From positions 1-5,922 of the forward strand of contig QIHU01000644.1 of NCBI GenBank assembly GCA_003231035.1: a DNA stretch of 5,922 nt, written 5' to 3'. The DNA is from Acidobacteriota bacterium (GTDB taxonomy: Bacteria > Acidobacteriota > Thermoanaerobaculia > Multivoradales > SZUA-115). Of this stretch, positions 1 to 5,922 are shown piece by piece. The notes under the pieces were generated by a model. It was not told the origin of the DNA. It saw only the letters and a program-made list of their open reading frames with translations, and made no database searches. Each line of letters starts with the position of its first letter. Within the stretch, counting starts at the first letter, position 1. The translations under genes were made by a program, and so were the position numbers.

Positions 1-2
1 TA

Positions 3-179
3 CCGGGCATCAATCCGCAGTTGGTCTGCGGTGCCTTCTGCACTCGCTGCCATGACCTGATCGACATCATCGGGTACTCGTGCGAGGGCGGTACGGTCAT
101 CGTGGAGTGCAGGTGTTCCGGCACCGGTGCATGCGTGATCCAGTGCTATTTCAGCAGCGCCGGGGCACCGATCCCGTAG
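3..179 (+). CDS. C-terminal end of an unidentified cysteine-rich protein (5' truncated by window edge)
   Basis: This frame is open from the first bases of the window to a TAG at 177-179 and gives 58 residues. I do not recognise the protein and assign no function. Eight residues are cysteine (visible residues 9, 13, 16, 27, 36, 38, 44 and 48), in a C-x3-C-x2-C-H cluster followed by a Val/Ile- and Gly-rich part with Cys-x-Cys and Cys-x3-Cys spacings. About 83 % of codons end in G or C, as in the pil genes, and the other two forward frames stop within the first 60 bases. Both facts favour real coding. The CTRCH string matches the c-type heme motif CxxCH, but the many other cysteines fit a disulfide-rich or metal-binding secreted domain equally well. 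No start codon, signal peptide or upstream domain is visible. A 226-nt gap separates it from pilT, so membership of the pil operon is uncertain. Confidence 0.5.
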   Translation, partial: PGINPQLVCGAFCTRCHDLIDIIGYSCEGGTVIVECRCSGTGACVIQCYFSSAGAPIP

Positions 180-204
180 CGGAGGGCCCGCTTCAGCCGG
201 TGCC

Positions 205-236
205 AGCCGCCTTGATCTGGAGCCGCCTTGATCTGG
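205..236. repeat. 16-bp perfect tandem duplication
   Basis: The unit AGCCGCCTTGATCTGG occurs twice head to tail (205-220 and 221-236), and the following A at 237 continues the periodicity by one base. It lies in non-coding DNA between the cysteine-rich frame and pilT. It could be a replication-slippage duplication or a pair of tandem protein-binding sites. No further copy was noticed in the window. Confidence 0.85.
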
Positions 237-326
237 ACGAGATTCACCACCGACCGCTAGCCCTTAATTCTCCTCGGTAGGACTGGCGCGGTGGACCTTT
301 GGGAATGCCCGAGGCCCAAAAAAGTC

Positions 327-369
327 AAGGATCGTGTAGACTTGTAAAAATTTCTCCCTCTCGATCCTT
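327..369. repeat. 8-bp inverted repeat in the pilT leader region
   Basis: AAGGATCG (327-334) and CGATCCTT (362-369) are perfect reverse complements, separated by 27 nt centred on an A/T tract (346-353). The pair ends 37 bp before the pilT ATG. It could form a loop in the pilT 5' leader RNA or be a spaced operator; nothing in the sequence decides. No convincing -35/-10 or sigma-54 promoter was found in 180-405, so the pilT promoter is unassigned. Confidence 0.5.
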
Positions 370-392
370 CCCGGATTTCCAGGCGGCTTTTC

Positions 393-398
393 AGGCGG
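393..398 (+). promoter_or_regulatory. Ribosome binding site of pilT
   Basis: AGGCGG, one mismatch from AGGAGG, lies 7 nt before the ATG at 406. It supports 406 rather than the internal ATG at 531, which is preceded by a pyrimidine-rich stretch with no Shine-Dalgarno match. The same CAGGCGG heptamer also occurs 12 bp upstream, at 380-386. Confidence 0.6.
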
Positions 399-405
399 TA
401 TTCCA

Positions 406-1520
406 ATGGCACAGACTCTCAGCCAGATGCTCAAGGAGATGGTGGACCAAGGCGGGTCTGATCTGCATATCCCAATGCATCGCCGCAGGTCCGGGTCGAT
501 GGCGTTCTCAAGCCGCTGAACTCTCCCCCGATGACCCCGACTCAGACCAAGCAGCTAGCCTATTCGATTCTCACCGACAACCAAAAGCACCGTTTGGAAG
601 AGGATCTCGAGATCGATTTCTCCTTTGGAATCAAGGGGATGGCCCGCTTTCGCGCCAACGTGTTCCACCAGCGCGGCGCCATCGCGGCCGCCTTCCGGCG
701 GATTCCGTTCGAGATTCGCTCGTTTCGCGAACTCGGGCTGCCGGTGGTGATCGAGCAATTGTGCGACAAACCGCGCGGCTTGGTGCTGGTCACCGGACCC
801 ACGGGGTCGGGTAAGTCGACGACGCTGGCCTCGATGATCGACAAGGTCAACCGCGAACGCTCCGAGCACATCGTCACCATTGAAGATCCAGTGGAGTACC
901 TGCACGCTCACCGAGGCTGCATCGTCAACCAACGGGAGATTCACGCCGACACCCACAGCTTCTCCAATGCGCTGCGCTCCGCCCTGCGCCAGGATCCCGA
1001 CGTGGTTCTGATCGGTGAGATGCGCGACCTGGAAACGGTGAGCGCCGCCTTGCGCATCGCCGAAACCGGTCACCTCACTTTCGCCACCTTGCACACCAAC
1101 TCGGCGGCGCAAACCATCAACCGTGTCATCGACATTTTCCCGGCCCACCAGCAGGGCCAGGTGCGGGTGCAGCTCTCGTTGGTCCTCGAGGGGATCATCT
1201 GCCAGTCGCTCCTGCCGCGGGTCAGCGGCAACGGGCGCGCGCTGGCCATGGAGTTCTTGGTCCCCACACCCGCGATCCGTAACTTGATTCGCGAAGACAA
1301 GATCCACCAGATCTACGGCATGATGCAGACCGGCCAGGGCAAGCACGGCATGCTGACCTTCAACCAGTCGCTGATGGGGCTCTACCTGAACCGCAGGATT
1401 AGCCTAAAGACCGCCCTAGCCCGCTCGTCGCACCCCGATGAGCTGCAGGAGATGATCAACCGCGCACAAGAAGCCGCGGACACTCCGCAGGCGCGCAGAG
1501 CACGAGCACGAGCACGCTAG
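406..1520 (+). CDS. pilT: Type IV pilus retraction ATPase PilT, with an N-terminal frameshift
   Basis: PilT is the cytoplasmic hexameric ATPase that powers pilus retraction (twitching motility, DNA uptake). Translation from ATG 406 gives a typical PilT N-terminus (MAQTLSQMLKEMVDQGGSDLHI), then leaves frame and stops at 517-519. The rest continues in another frame: PNASPQVRVDGVLKPL from 471, through the internal Met at 531, to TAG 1518-1520. With Met531 as residue 1, Walker A GPTGSGKST is at 89-97, the Asp box IEDPVEYLH at 117-125, Walker B DPDVVLIGEMRD at 155-166 with catalytic Glu163, the His box TGHLTFATLHTN at 179-190, and the PilT-specific AIRNLIRE at 248-255. This identifies PilT rather than PilB. 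The joined product would be about 371 residues, normal for the family. Net loss of 1 (or 4) bases near 469-474 explains the break. If it is real, the intact part starts at Met531 and lacks about 42 residues of the N-terminal domain. The C-terminus is an unusual Arg/Ala tail. Confidence 0.93.
1499..1516 (+). repeat. AGCACG hexamer x3 encoding an Arg-Ala tail
   Basis: Three perfect tandem AGCACG units form the last codons of pilT and encode the alternating end RARARAR. The unit is a multiple of three, so slippage would change tail length without shifting frame. This tail is outside the conserved PilT core. Confidence 0.8.
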
Positions 1521-1543
1521 GCGCGAAGCCAGCAGGAAACACC

Positions 1544-1549
1544 AAGGAG
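1544..1549 (+). promoter_or_regulatory. Ribosome binding site of pilC
   Basis: AAGGAG lies 7 nt before the pilC ATG at 1557, inside the 36-nt pilT-pilC gap. It is the clearest Shine-Dalgarno sequence in the window and fixes the pilC start. Confidence 0.85.
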
Positions 1550-1556
1550 ACACCAG

Positions 1557-2762
1557 ATGCCAAGCTTCGTATGGAAAGGGCGATCCCGAAACGGCCAGTC
1601 GGTCAACGGGGTCGAGATCGCCGACACGCGCGACGCCGCCGCCGCGGCCATACGGCGCCGGCAAATCCAGGTCACCAGCATTCGCGAGAAGAATCGCGAG
1701 ATCCCTCTTCTGCCGCGAATCTCGCGAAAGGTCAAAGAGAAGCGAATCGCCATCTTCACACGCCAGTTTTCGGTCATGCTCGACGCCGGTTTACCCTTGG
1801 TGCAATGCCTTGAGATTCTTGGCGGCCAGGAAGAGAACCGGACCTTCCGCGAGATCATCAAAGCCACTCGCGGCGACGTGGAGTCCGGGGCCTCGATGGC
1901 CGATGCGATGCGCAAGCATCCGCGCGCCTTTGACAACCTCTTCGTCAACATGGTCGCGGCCGGTGAAGCCGGCGGTATTCTGGATGTGATTCTGCGCCGT
2001 TTGTCGACTTACATTGAGAAATCCGTCAAGCTCAAGTCGCAGGTCAAATCGGCGCTGATCTACCCGATTACGGTGACCCTGATCGCCGTCATGGTGGTCT
2101 ACATCATTCTGCGCTTCGTGATCCCCACTTTCACCCAGCTCTTTGCATCGGTGAACGCCGAATTGCCTTTCATTACCCGCGTCGTCACCGGCGCCAGCAA
2201 CATCGTCGGCGACTACTCTCTGCCACTAATCATCGCCTGCGTTATCGGCGGGGTACTCCTCAGCAGGTGGTACAAGACCCATATCGGACGGCGAGCGATC
2301 GACGGCCTGATGCTCAAGATTCCGATAATCGGAATGTTGTTGCGTAAGGTCGCGGTGGCACGATTCTGCCGCACGCTGAGCACCTTGACCTCTTCCGGCG
2401 TGCCCATTCTCGACGGCCTTGAGATCACCGCGAAGACCGCCGGCAACGCGGTCATCGAAGACGCCGTGATGGCGGTGCGCAAGAACGTCGAGGAGGGCAA
2501 GACGATCAGCGAGCCCTTGGGCGAGACCAAGGTTTTTCCACCGATGGTGGTACAGATGATCAACGTCGGCGAGCAGACCGGTGCATTGGACCAGATGCTG
2601 TCGAAGATCGCCGATTTCTACGAAGATGAAGTCGACACCGCCGTTTCGGGCCTGATGAAGTTGATCGAACCGATCATGATCACCGTCCTGGGTACGATTA
2701 TCGGCTTCATCGTCACCGCGATGTACCTACCGCTGTACTCGTTCCTTACTTTCATTTCCTGA
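1557..2762 (+). CDS. pilC: Type IV pilus inner-membrane platform protein PilC
   Basis: PilC (GspF/T2SF family) is the polytopic inner-membrane platform on which the PilB and PilT ATPases act during pilin insertion and removal. The 401-residue length is typical. The N-terminal part begins with the family-like PSFVWKGRSRNGQSVNG. The first T2SF domain runs from about residue 66 to 190 (FTRQFSVMLDAGLPLVQCLEIL at its start, MVAAGEAGGILDVIL in the middle). The second runs from about 269 to 391 (FCRTLSTLTSSGVPILDGLEI, then VGEQTGALDQML). Hydrophobic membrane segments are at about 168-190, 222-237 and 370-392, and the C-terminus MYLPLYSFLTF is characteristic. The start is supported by AAGGAG 7 nt upstream. 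It lies 36 nt after pilT and is presumably co-transcribed with it. Nothing is missing. The only oddity is a TCGCGA-rich repeat in the linker at residues 42-58. Confidence 0.97.
   Translation: MPSFVWKGRSRNGQSVNGVEIADTRDAAAAAIRRRQIQVTSIREKNREIPLLPRISRKVKEKRIAIFTRQFSVMLDAGLPLVQCLEILGGQEENRTFREIIKATRGDVESGASMADAMRKHPRAFDNLFVNMVAAGEAGGILDVILRRLSTYIEKSVKLKSQVKSALIYPITVTLIAVMVVYIILRFVIPTFTQLFASVNAELPFITRVVTGASNIVGDYSLPLIIACVIGGVLLSRWYKTHIGRRAIDGLMLKIPIIGMLLRKVAVARFCRTLSTLTSSGVPILDGLEITAKTAGNAVIEDAVMAVRKNVEEGKTISEPLGETKVFPPMVVQMINVGEQTGALDQMLSKIADFYEDEVDTAVSGLMKLIEPIMITVLGTIIGFIVTAMYLPLYSFLTFIS
1681..1728. repeat. TCGCGA-containing repeats with alternative hairpins inside pilC
   Basis: TCGCGA occurs three times in 46 bp (1682-1687, 1694-1699, 1722-1727). 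TTCGCGAGA (1681-1689) is perfectly complementary to TCTCGCGAA (1720-1728), and TCGCGAGAT (1694-1702) is perfectly complementary to ATCTCGCGA (1719-1727). The right arm could therefore pair with either left arm but not both. It lies in the linker before the first T2SF domain, and codon use in an Arg/Ile/Glu-rich stretch may explain it. Confidence 0.55.
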
Positions 2763-2790
2763 TCCCATAGGCCGAAGCACGACGGGATTC

Positions 2791-2819
2791 CGGGAGCATG
2801 GTTCGCCACCGTGCTCCCG
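2791..2819 (+). promoter_or_regulatory. Strong RNA hairpin in the pilC-pilS intergenic spacer
   Basis: CGGGAGCATGGT (2791-2802) pairs with ACCGTGCTCCCG (2808-2819) around the 5-nt loop TCGCC. This gives a 12-bp stem whose only non-Watson-Crick pair is one T-G wobble. It fills much of the 83-nt spacer, 28 nt after the pilC stop and 26 nt before the first pilS start. No T-tract follows (CGCTACTCC), so it is not a standard intrinsic terminator. More likely roles are an mRNA processing or stabilising element or an attenuator that sets the pilTC to pilSR ratio, which is inference. Confidence 0.65.
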
Positions 2820-2845
2820 CGCTACTCCCCTAGTCGCATTGCCCA

Positions 2846-4534
2846 GTGATGCCGGACACTAGCCCCAGCAAGTCGCTCGAACGGCACCTTTTCTGGTACG
2901 TCGTCTTGCGCCTGATCGTGGCCGGCACCATGGTGACCGTGTCGGTCCTCCTCTGGCTCAGCCCAGGCAGCGATCAGCTCCAGGCCACGGAATCGATCAC
3001 CGGTTTCTTCTTCCCGCTACTCGGCGGCACCAGTTTGGCGACGCTCAGCTTCTTCGCCTTGCGCAAGCCGCTGCGCCGCTGGCCGGAAGTGCACGCCTAC
3101 CTACAGTGCTTGACCGACCTGGTGGTCATCACGCTGGTGGTCTATCACTCCGGCGGTCCCACCAGTCCGTTCGCCATCACCTTCTATATCGTCATCATCA
3201 TTGTCGCCTCGGTCCTCATGGGCCGAAAGGCGGGGATGATGATCGCTTCGATAGCCTTTCTTCTCTACGGGAGCATGGTGGTTGGGGTGAGCCTAGGCTG
3301 GTTGCCTGGAGACGGCTCGACGGCCTTGGACCCGCGTTCGACCCGCTTCGCATACAGTCTGCTGGTTCCGCTGGCCGGTTTCCTCGGCGTGGCAACCTTG
3401 ACCTCTCTTCTGACCGCCGACAAGATCTCGATCGCTCGCGAGCTCGAAGCAAAGAAGGTCGATCTCGCCGACTTGCAGGTCGTCCACCAGGATGTGATCG
3501 AGTCGATTCCCAGCGGCATCTGCACCACTGATCTGGCGGGCACGATCATCACCATCAACAGCGCGGGGTTGGAGATCTTGAACCTGCAAATTGAGGATCT
3601 CGCTGGGCAACCGATTCAGAGCACGATCTTCAGCAGCGAGCAATGGGAAGAGTTCACCGCCGTCCAACGCGATGAGGGGAGGCTACGTTCCGAGGTTACC
3701 TTGGAGAACGGAGAGCAGCCCCAACACATCGGCTTCACCCTTTCACCCTTGATCAACGCAGAGGGTGCCCAGCGCGGCTCTATTGTCATCTTCCAAGATT
3801 TGACCGCGTGGCGAAAGCTCGAGCAGGAGGTGCGGCTCCAGGAGCGCATGGCCGCCGTCGGTTCACTGGCGGCGGGACTGGCACACGAGATCGGCAACCC
3901 ATTGGCGGCGATCTCAGGGTCGGTGCAGATGCTCTCGGCCCGCACCGGTCTCGAACCCAGAGAGAGTAAGCTACTCGATATCGTGCTCAAGGAAAGCCAG
4001 CGCCTCGATCGAACCATCAAGGGATTCTTGCGCTTCGCCCGCCCCCGAGACCGTTCCAACAGCCGCTTCGACGTGGGTCAATTGCTACGCGAGAATGTCG
4101 AACTACTGCGCAACAGCCCTGAGGTTCGAGACCACCATCGAGTAGAACTGAGCCTCGCGCCGGCCCGTTTCATGCTGATCGGCGACCCCGATCAGATCAG
4201 TCAAATCTTCTGGAACCTCGCCCGCAATGCCCTCAAGGCGATGGCCGAAGGCGGGACACTCTCTATCGAGGGCCACCTCGATTCCACCGCCTATATCGTG
4301 CGATTTTCCGATTCGGGCCACGGCATGACCGAGAAAGAACAGGCAACTTTGTTCCACCCCTTTCACTCCTCATTCGACAGCGGAACCGGAATCGGCATGG
4401 CGATCGTTTACCGCATTGTCCAAGAGCACGGCGGCGAACTTCAGGTGAAGAGTTCGCCTGGTGCTGGCTGCACGATCACGGTGAGCCTGCCCACTATCGA
4501 CGATCTGCTAGCGCCCGCCACTGAGACCCTTTGA
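2846..4534 (+). CDS. pilS: Membrane sensor histidine kinase PilS (six TM segments, PAS, HisKA, HATPase_c)
   Basis: PilS is the kinase partner of PilR and in characterised systems senses pilin in the inner membrane and controls pilA transcription. Counting from GTG 2846 (562 residues), six hydrophobic segments are seen at about 17-39, 51-72, 85-101, 108-125, 129-150 and 168-189. They are followed by a short helical linker and a PAS domain (about 208-320, starting near VIESIPSGICTTDLAGTI). The HisKA H-box AGLAHEIGNPLAAI carries the phospho-acceptor His347. In the ATP-binding domain are the N-box NLARNALKAM (Asn461), the G1 box DSGHGM (489-494), the F-box-like FHPFHSS and the G2 box GTGIGMAIV (513-521). 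All catalytic boxes are intact. GTG 2846 and ATG 2849 are adjacent in frame and neither has a convincing Shine-Dalgarno sequence. The stop overlaps the pilR start (TGATG). Symbol assignment rests on position next to pilC and pilR plus architecture. Confidence 0.92.
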   Translation: MMPDTSPSKSLERHLFWYVVLRLIVAGTMVTVSVLLWLSPGSDQLQATESITGFFFPLLGGTSLATLSFFALRKPLRRWPEVHAYLQCLTDLVVITLVVYHSGGPTSPFAITFYIVIIIVASVLMGRKAGMMIASIAFLLYGSMVVGVSLGWLPGDGSTALDPRSTRFAYSLLVPLAGFLGVATLTSLLTADKISIARELEAKKVDLADLQVVHQDVIESIPSGICTTDLAGTIITINSAGLEILNLQIEDLAGQPIQSTIFSSEQWEEFTAVQRDEGRLRSEVTLENGEQPQHIGFTLSPLINAEGAQRGSIVIFQDLTAWRKLEQEVRLQERMAAVGSLAAGLAHEIGNPLAAISGSVQMLSARTGLEPRESKLLDIVLKESQRLDRTIKGFLRFARPRDRSNSRFDVGQLLRENVELLRNSPEVRDHHRVELSLAPARFMLIGDPDQISQIFWNLARNALKAMAEGGTLSIEGHLDSTAYIVRFSDSGHGMTEKEQATLFHPFHSSFDSGTGIGMAIVYRIVQEHGGELQVKSSPGAGCTITVSLPTIDDLLAPATETL

Positions 4535-5922
4535 TGCCTCAACCACGGCAACGCCCCGGAAAACGCCAGCTCCTCGTGGTGGACGACGAGCAGAGCATGC
4601 TGGACTTCTTGAGTCTGCTGCTCAGCGATGAGGGCTACGACGTCGACACCGCCCATTCCGTAGGGAGCGCCCGAGAGCACTTGGCGACGTCCACACCAGA
4701 CCTCGTCCTGTGCGACATCATGATGCCGGACGGCAACGGCCTCGATCTGCTCAAGGAAATCAAAGCGAGCGACGCCACCACCTCCGTGGTGATGATGACC
4801 GCCTACAGCTCGACCAAAGCGGCCATCGAGGCGATGAAGCTCGGGGCCTACGACTATGTATCCAAACCGTTTGATGTCGAGGAACTTAAGGTCGTCGTCC
4901 AAAAGGCGGTCGAGCAGGTCGATCTGGTCGATGAGAATGTCTACCTGCGGCGCGAGCTGGAACAGAAATACACCTTCTCGAACATCATCGGCAAGAGTCC
5001 GCGCATGCAGGTCATCTTTAGTCTGGTTGAGCGAGTGGCACAGACCACGTCGACCGTCTTGATCAACGGTGAAAGTGGTACGGGCAAAGAGCTCATCGCC
5101 CGTGCGGTTCATTTTGCCGGTCCGCGATCGGGGCAGCGATTTCTATCGGTCAACTGCGGAGCCTTGCCAGAGAACTTGCTCGAAAGCGAACTGTTCGGCC
5201 ACGAGCGCGGCGCCTTCACCGGCGCGGTCAAGGAGAAGAAAGGGCTCTTCCAAGAGGCCAGCGGAGGCACCCTATTCCTCGACGAGATCGGCGAGACCAC
5301 GCCCGCGATGCAAGTCAAACTGCTACGTGCTCTGCAAGAGAAACGCATTCGAAAAGTCGGCGGCACCGGCGAAGAGCAAGTCGACACCCGGATCGTGGCG
5401 GCCACCAACCGCGATTTGGAAGAGAGGATCCGCGAGGGTCAATTTCGCGAAGATCTCTACTATCGCATCAACGTCATCCCCATCGACTTGCCCCCGCTGC
5501 GCCAGCGCCGGGAAGACATCCCGCTACTGGCGGACCATTTCCTCACCAAGTACTCGACCGAGCCCGGCGTGGAACCGCGCAAGATCTCGATGGAAGCGAT
5601 CAAGATGCTCGAAGGCTACGACTGGCCAGGCAACGTGCGCGAGTTGGAAAACATTATCGAACGAGCTCTCGCCCTCTCCACCAACGACCCGATCACCACC
5701 AAGGATCTACCGGTCCACCTTCTCAGCCGGCGGCGAGATCGGTCCCTGGCGATCGAATTACCCGAAGAGGGGCTTGACCTAGAGTCCCACATGGAAGAGA
5801 TCCGGGCTCGCTTGATGGAACAAGCCCTGGACCGCTGCAACGGCGTTCAAACCCAAGCCGCCGAGCTGGTGGGAATGAGCTTCCGCTCCTTCCGCTACTA
5901 CGCCAAAAAAGCCGGCCTCACC
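4534..5922 (+). CDS. pilR: Sigma-54-dependent response regulator PilR (3' end at window edge)
   Basis: PilR is an NtrC-family activator. Phosphorylated by PilS, it drives sigma-54 RNA polymerase at pilA in studied systems. The frame is open from ATG 4534 to the last base (463 residues, no stop in the window). The receiver domain (about 11-127) has the acidic pair Asp17/Asp18, phospho-acceptor Asp61 in LCDIMMPDGNG, Thr89 and Lys111 in SKPFD. The AAA+ domain (about 149-378) has Walker A GESGTGKE (179-186), the sigma-54 contact loop GAFTGA (226-231), Walker B GGTLFLDE (244-251), the conserved FREDLYYRINV (304-314) and GYDWPGNVRELEN (361-373). The Fis-type helix-turn-helix is at about 437-462 (QTQAAELVGMSFRSFRYYAKKAGL region). 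Since the Fis domain normally ends the protein, only a few residues are probably missing. The ATG shares its A with the pilS TGA and has no clear Shine-Dalgarno, suggesting translational coupling. An intact GAFTGA loop indicates a working sigma-54 activator. Confidence 0.95.
   Translation, partial: MPQPRQRPGKRQLLVVDDEQSMLDFLSLLLSDEGYDVDTAHSVGSAREHLATSTPDLVLCDIMMPDGNGLDLLKEIKASDATTSVVMMTAYSSTKAAIEAMKLGAYDYVSKPFDVEELKVVVQKAVEQVDLVDENVYLRRELEQKYTFSNIIGKSPRMQVIFSLVERVAQTTSTVLINGESGTGKELIARAVHFAGPRSGQRFLSVNCGALPENLLESELFGHERGAFTGAVKEKKGLFQEASGGTLFLDEIGETTPAMQVKLLRALQEKRIRKVGGTGEEQVDTRIVAATNRDLEERIREGQFREDLYYRINVIPIDLPPLRQRREDIPLLADHFLTKYSTEPGVEPRKISMEAIKMLEGYDWPGNVRELENIIERALALSTNDPITTKDLPVHLLSRRRDRSLAIELPEEGLDLESHMEEIRARLMEQALDRCNGVQTQAAELVGMSFRSFRYYAKKAGLT

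Noticed and set aside
80..280. 66-codon + frame overlapping the cysteine-rich gene end
   Set aside because: It is out of frame with the better supported Cys-rich frame, has low-complexity Arg/Pro composition and no ribosome binding site.
298..320. TTTGGG / CCCAAA inverted repeat as an intrinsic terminator of the upstream gene
   Set aside because: The stem is only 6 bp and an A-run, not a T-run, follows on the + strand. On the minus strand no T-tract follows the stem either.
408..425. TGGCAC at 408-413 as a possible sigma-54 -24 element
   Set aside because: The required TTGC(A/T) at the -12 spacing is absent, and the bases are the first codons of pilT.
469..476. Programmed -1 frameshifting in pilT
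   Set aside because: A CCA-to-CCC slip would restore the frame, but no canonical slippery heptamer or convincing downstream stimulator is visible, and PilT is not known to use recoding. An indel is the simpler explanation.
299..814. 171-codon + frame beginning upstream of pilT
   Set aside because: It is in the third frame relative to both pilT pieces, has no family resemblance, and overlaps the better supported pilT start and ribosome binding site. Its length reflects GC-rich codon structure.
555..1346. 263-codon open frame on the minus strand opposite pilT
   Set aside because: It is antisense to the conserved PilT core with all ATPase motifs on the + strand. Its translation has no recognisable domain, and such frames are common opposite GC-rich genes.
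4441..5112. 223-codon minus-strand frame opposite the pilS end and pilR receiver domain
   Set aside because: The + strand encodes conserved PilS G2-box and PilR receiver residues. The antisense product is His/Asp/Val-rich without a known domain.
5069..5782. 237-codon + frame within pilR
   Set aside because: It is a different frame of the PilR AAA+ domain. Its Ser/Arg/Pro-rich translation is typical of a shifted GC-rich gene, while the pilR frame carries Walker A, GAFTGA and Walker B.

Overview
The window holds four consecutive genes of a type IVa pilus (T4aP) cluster, all on the + strand: pilT (retraction ATPase), pilC (inner-membrane platform), pilS (sensor kinase) and pilR (sigma-54-dependent response regulator). 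They are preceded by the 3' end of an unidentified cysteine-rich gene. The order pilT-pilC-pilS-pilR is the one known from Myxococcota and Desulfobacterota/Geobacter-type genomes, and similar clusters occur in Acidobacteriota. With a fairly high GC content (about 60 %, by eye) and Gram-negative-type T4aP genes, a deltaproteobacterium-like or acidobacterial organism is the best guess, but the window has no decisive taxonomic marker.

Layout. Bases 3-179 are the tail of a reading frame entering from the left, with 8 Cys in 58 residues. Bases 180-405 are non-coding, with a 16-bp tandem duplication and an 8-bp inverted repeat, and lead into pilT. pilT (406-1520) is recognisable from its first residue, but its N-terminal coding sequence is split by a frameshift near 469-474. 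A 36-nt gap with a good Shine-Dalgarno sequence leads to pilC (1557-2762). An 83-nt spacer carrying a strong 12-bp hairpin with no T-tract follows. pilS (start 2846 or 2849, to 4534) and pilR (4534 to the window end) overlap by one base. pilR is still open at 5922 but is probably complete to within a few residues of its C-terminus.

How the genes work together. PilC is the platform on which the extension ATPase (PilB, not seen here) and the retraction ATPase PilT act to polymerise and depolymerise pilin. PilS (six predicted membrane segments, PAS, HisKA, HATPase) would phosphorylate PilR, which with sigma-54 RNA polymerase classically activates the major pilin gene pilA, expected outside the window.

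I do not see a new type of system. The points most worth checking are the pilT frameshift (real lesion or sequence error), the Cys-rich protein where pilB might be expected, and the pilC-pilS hairpin.
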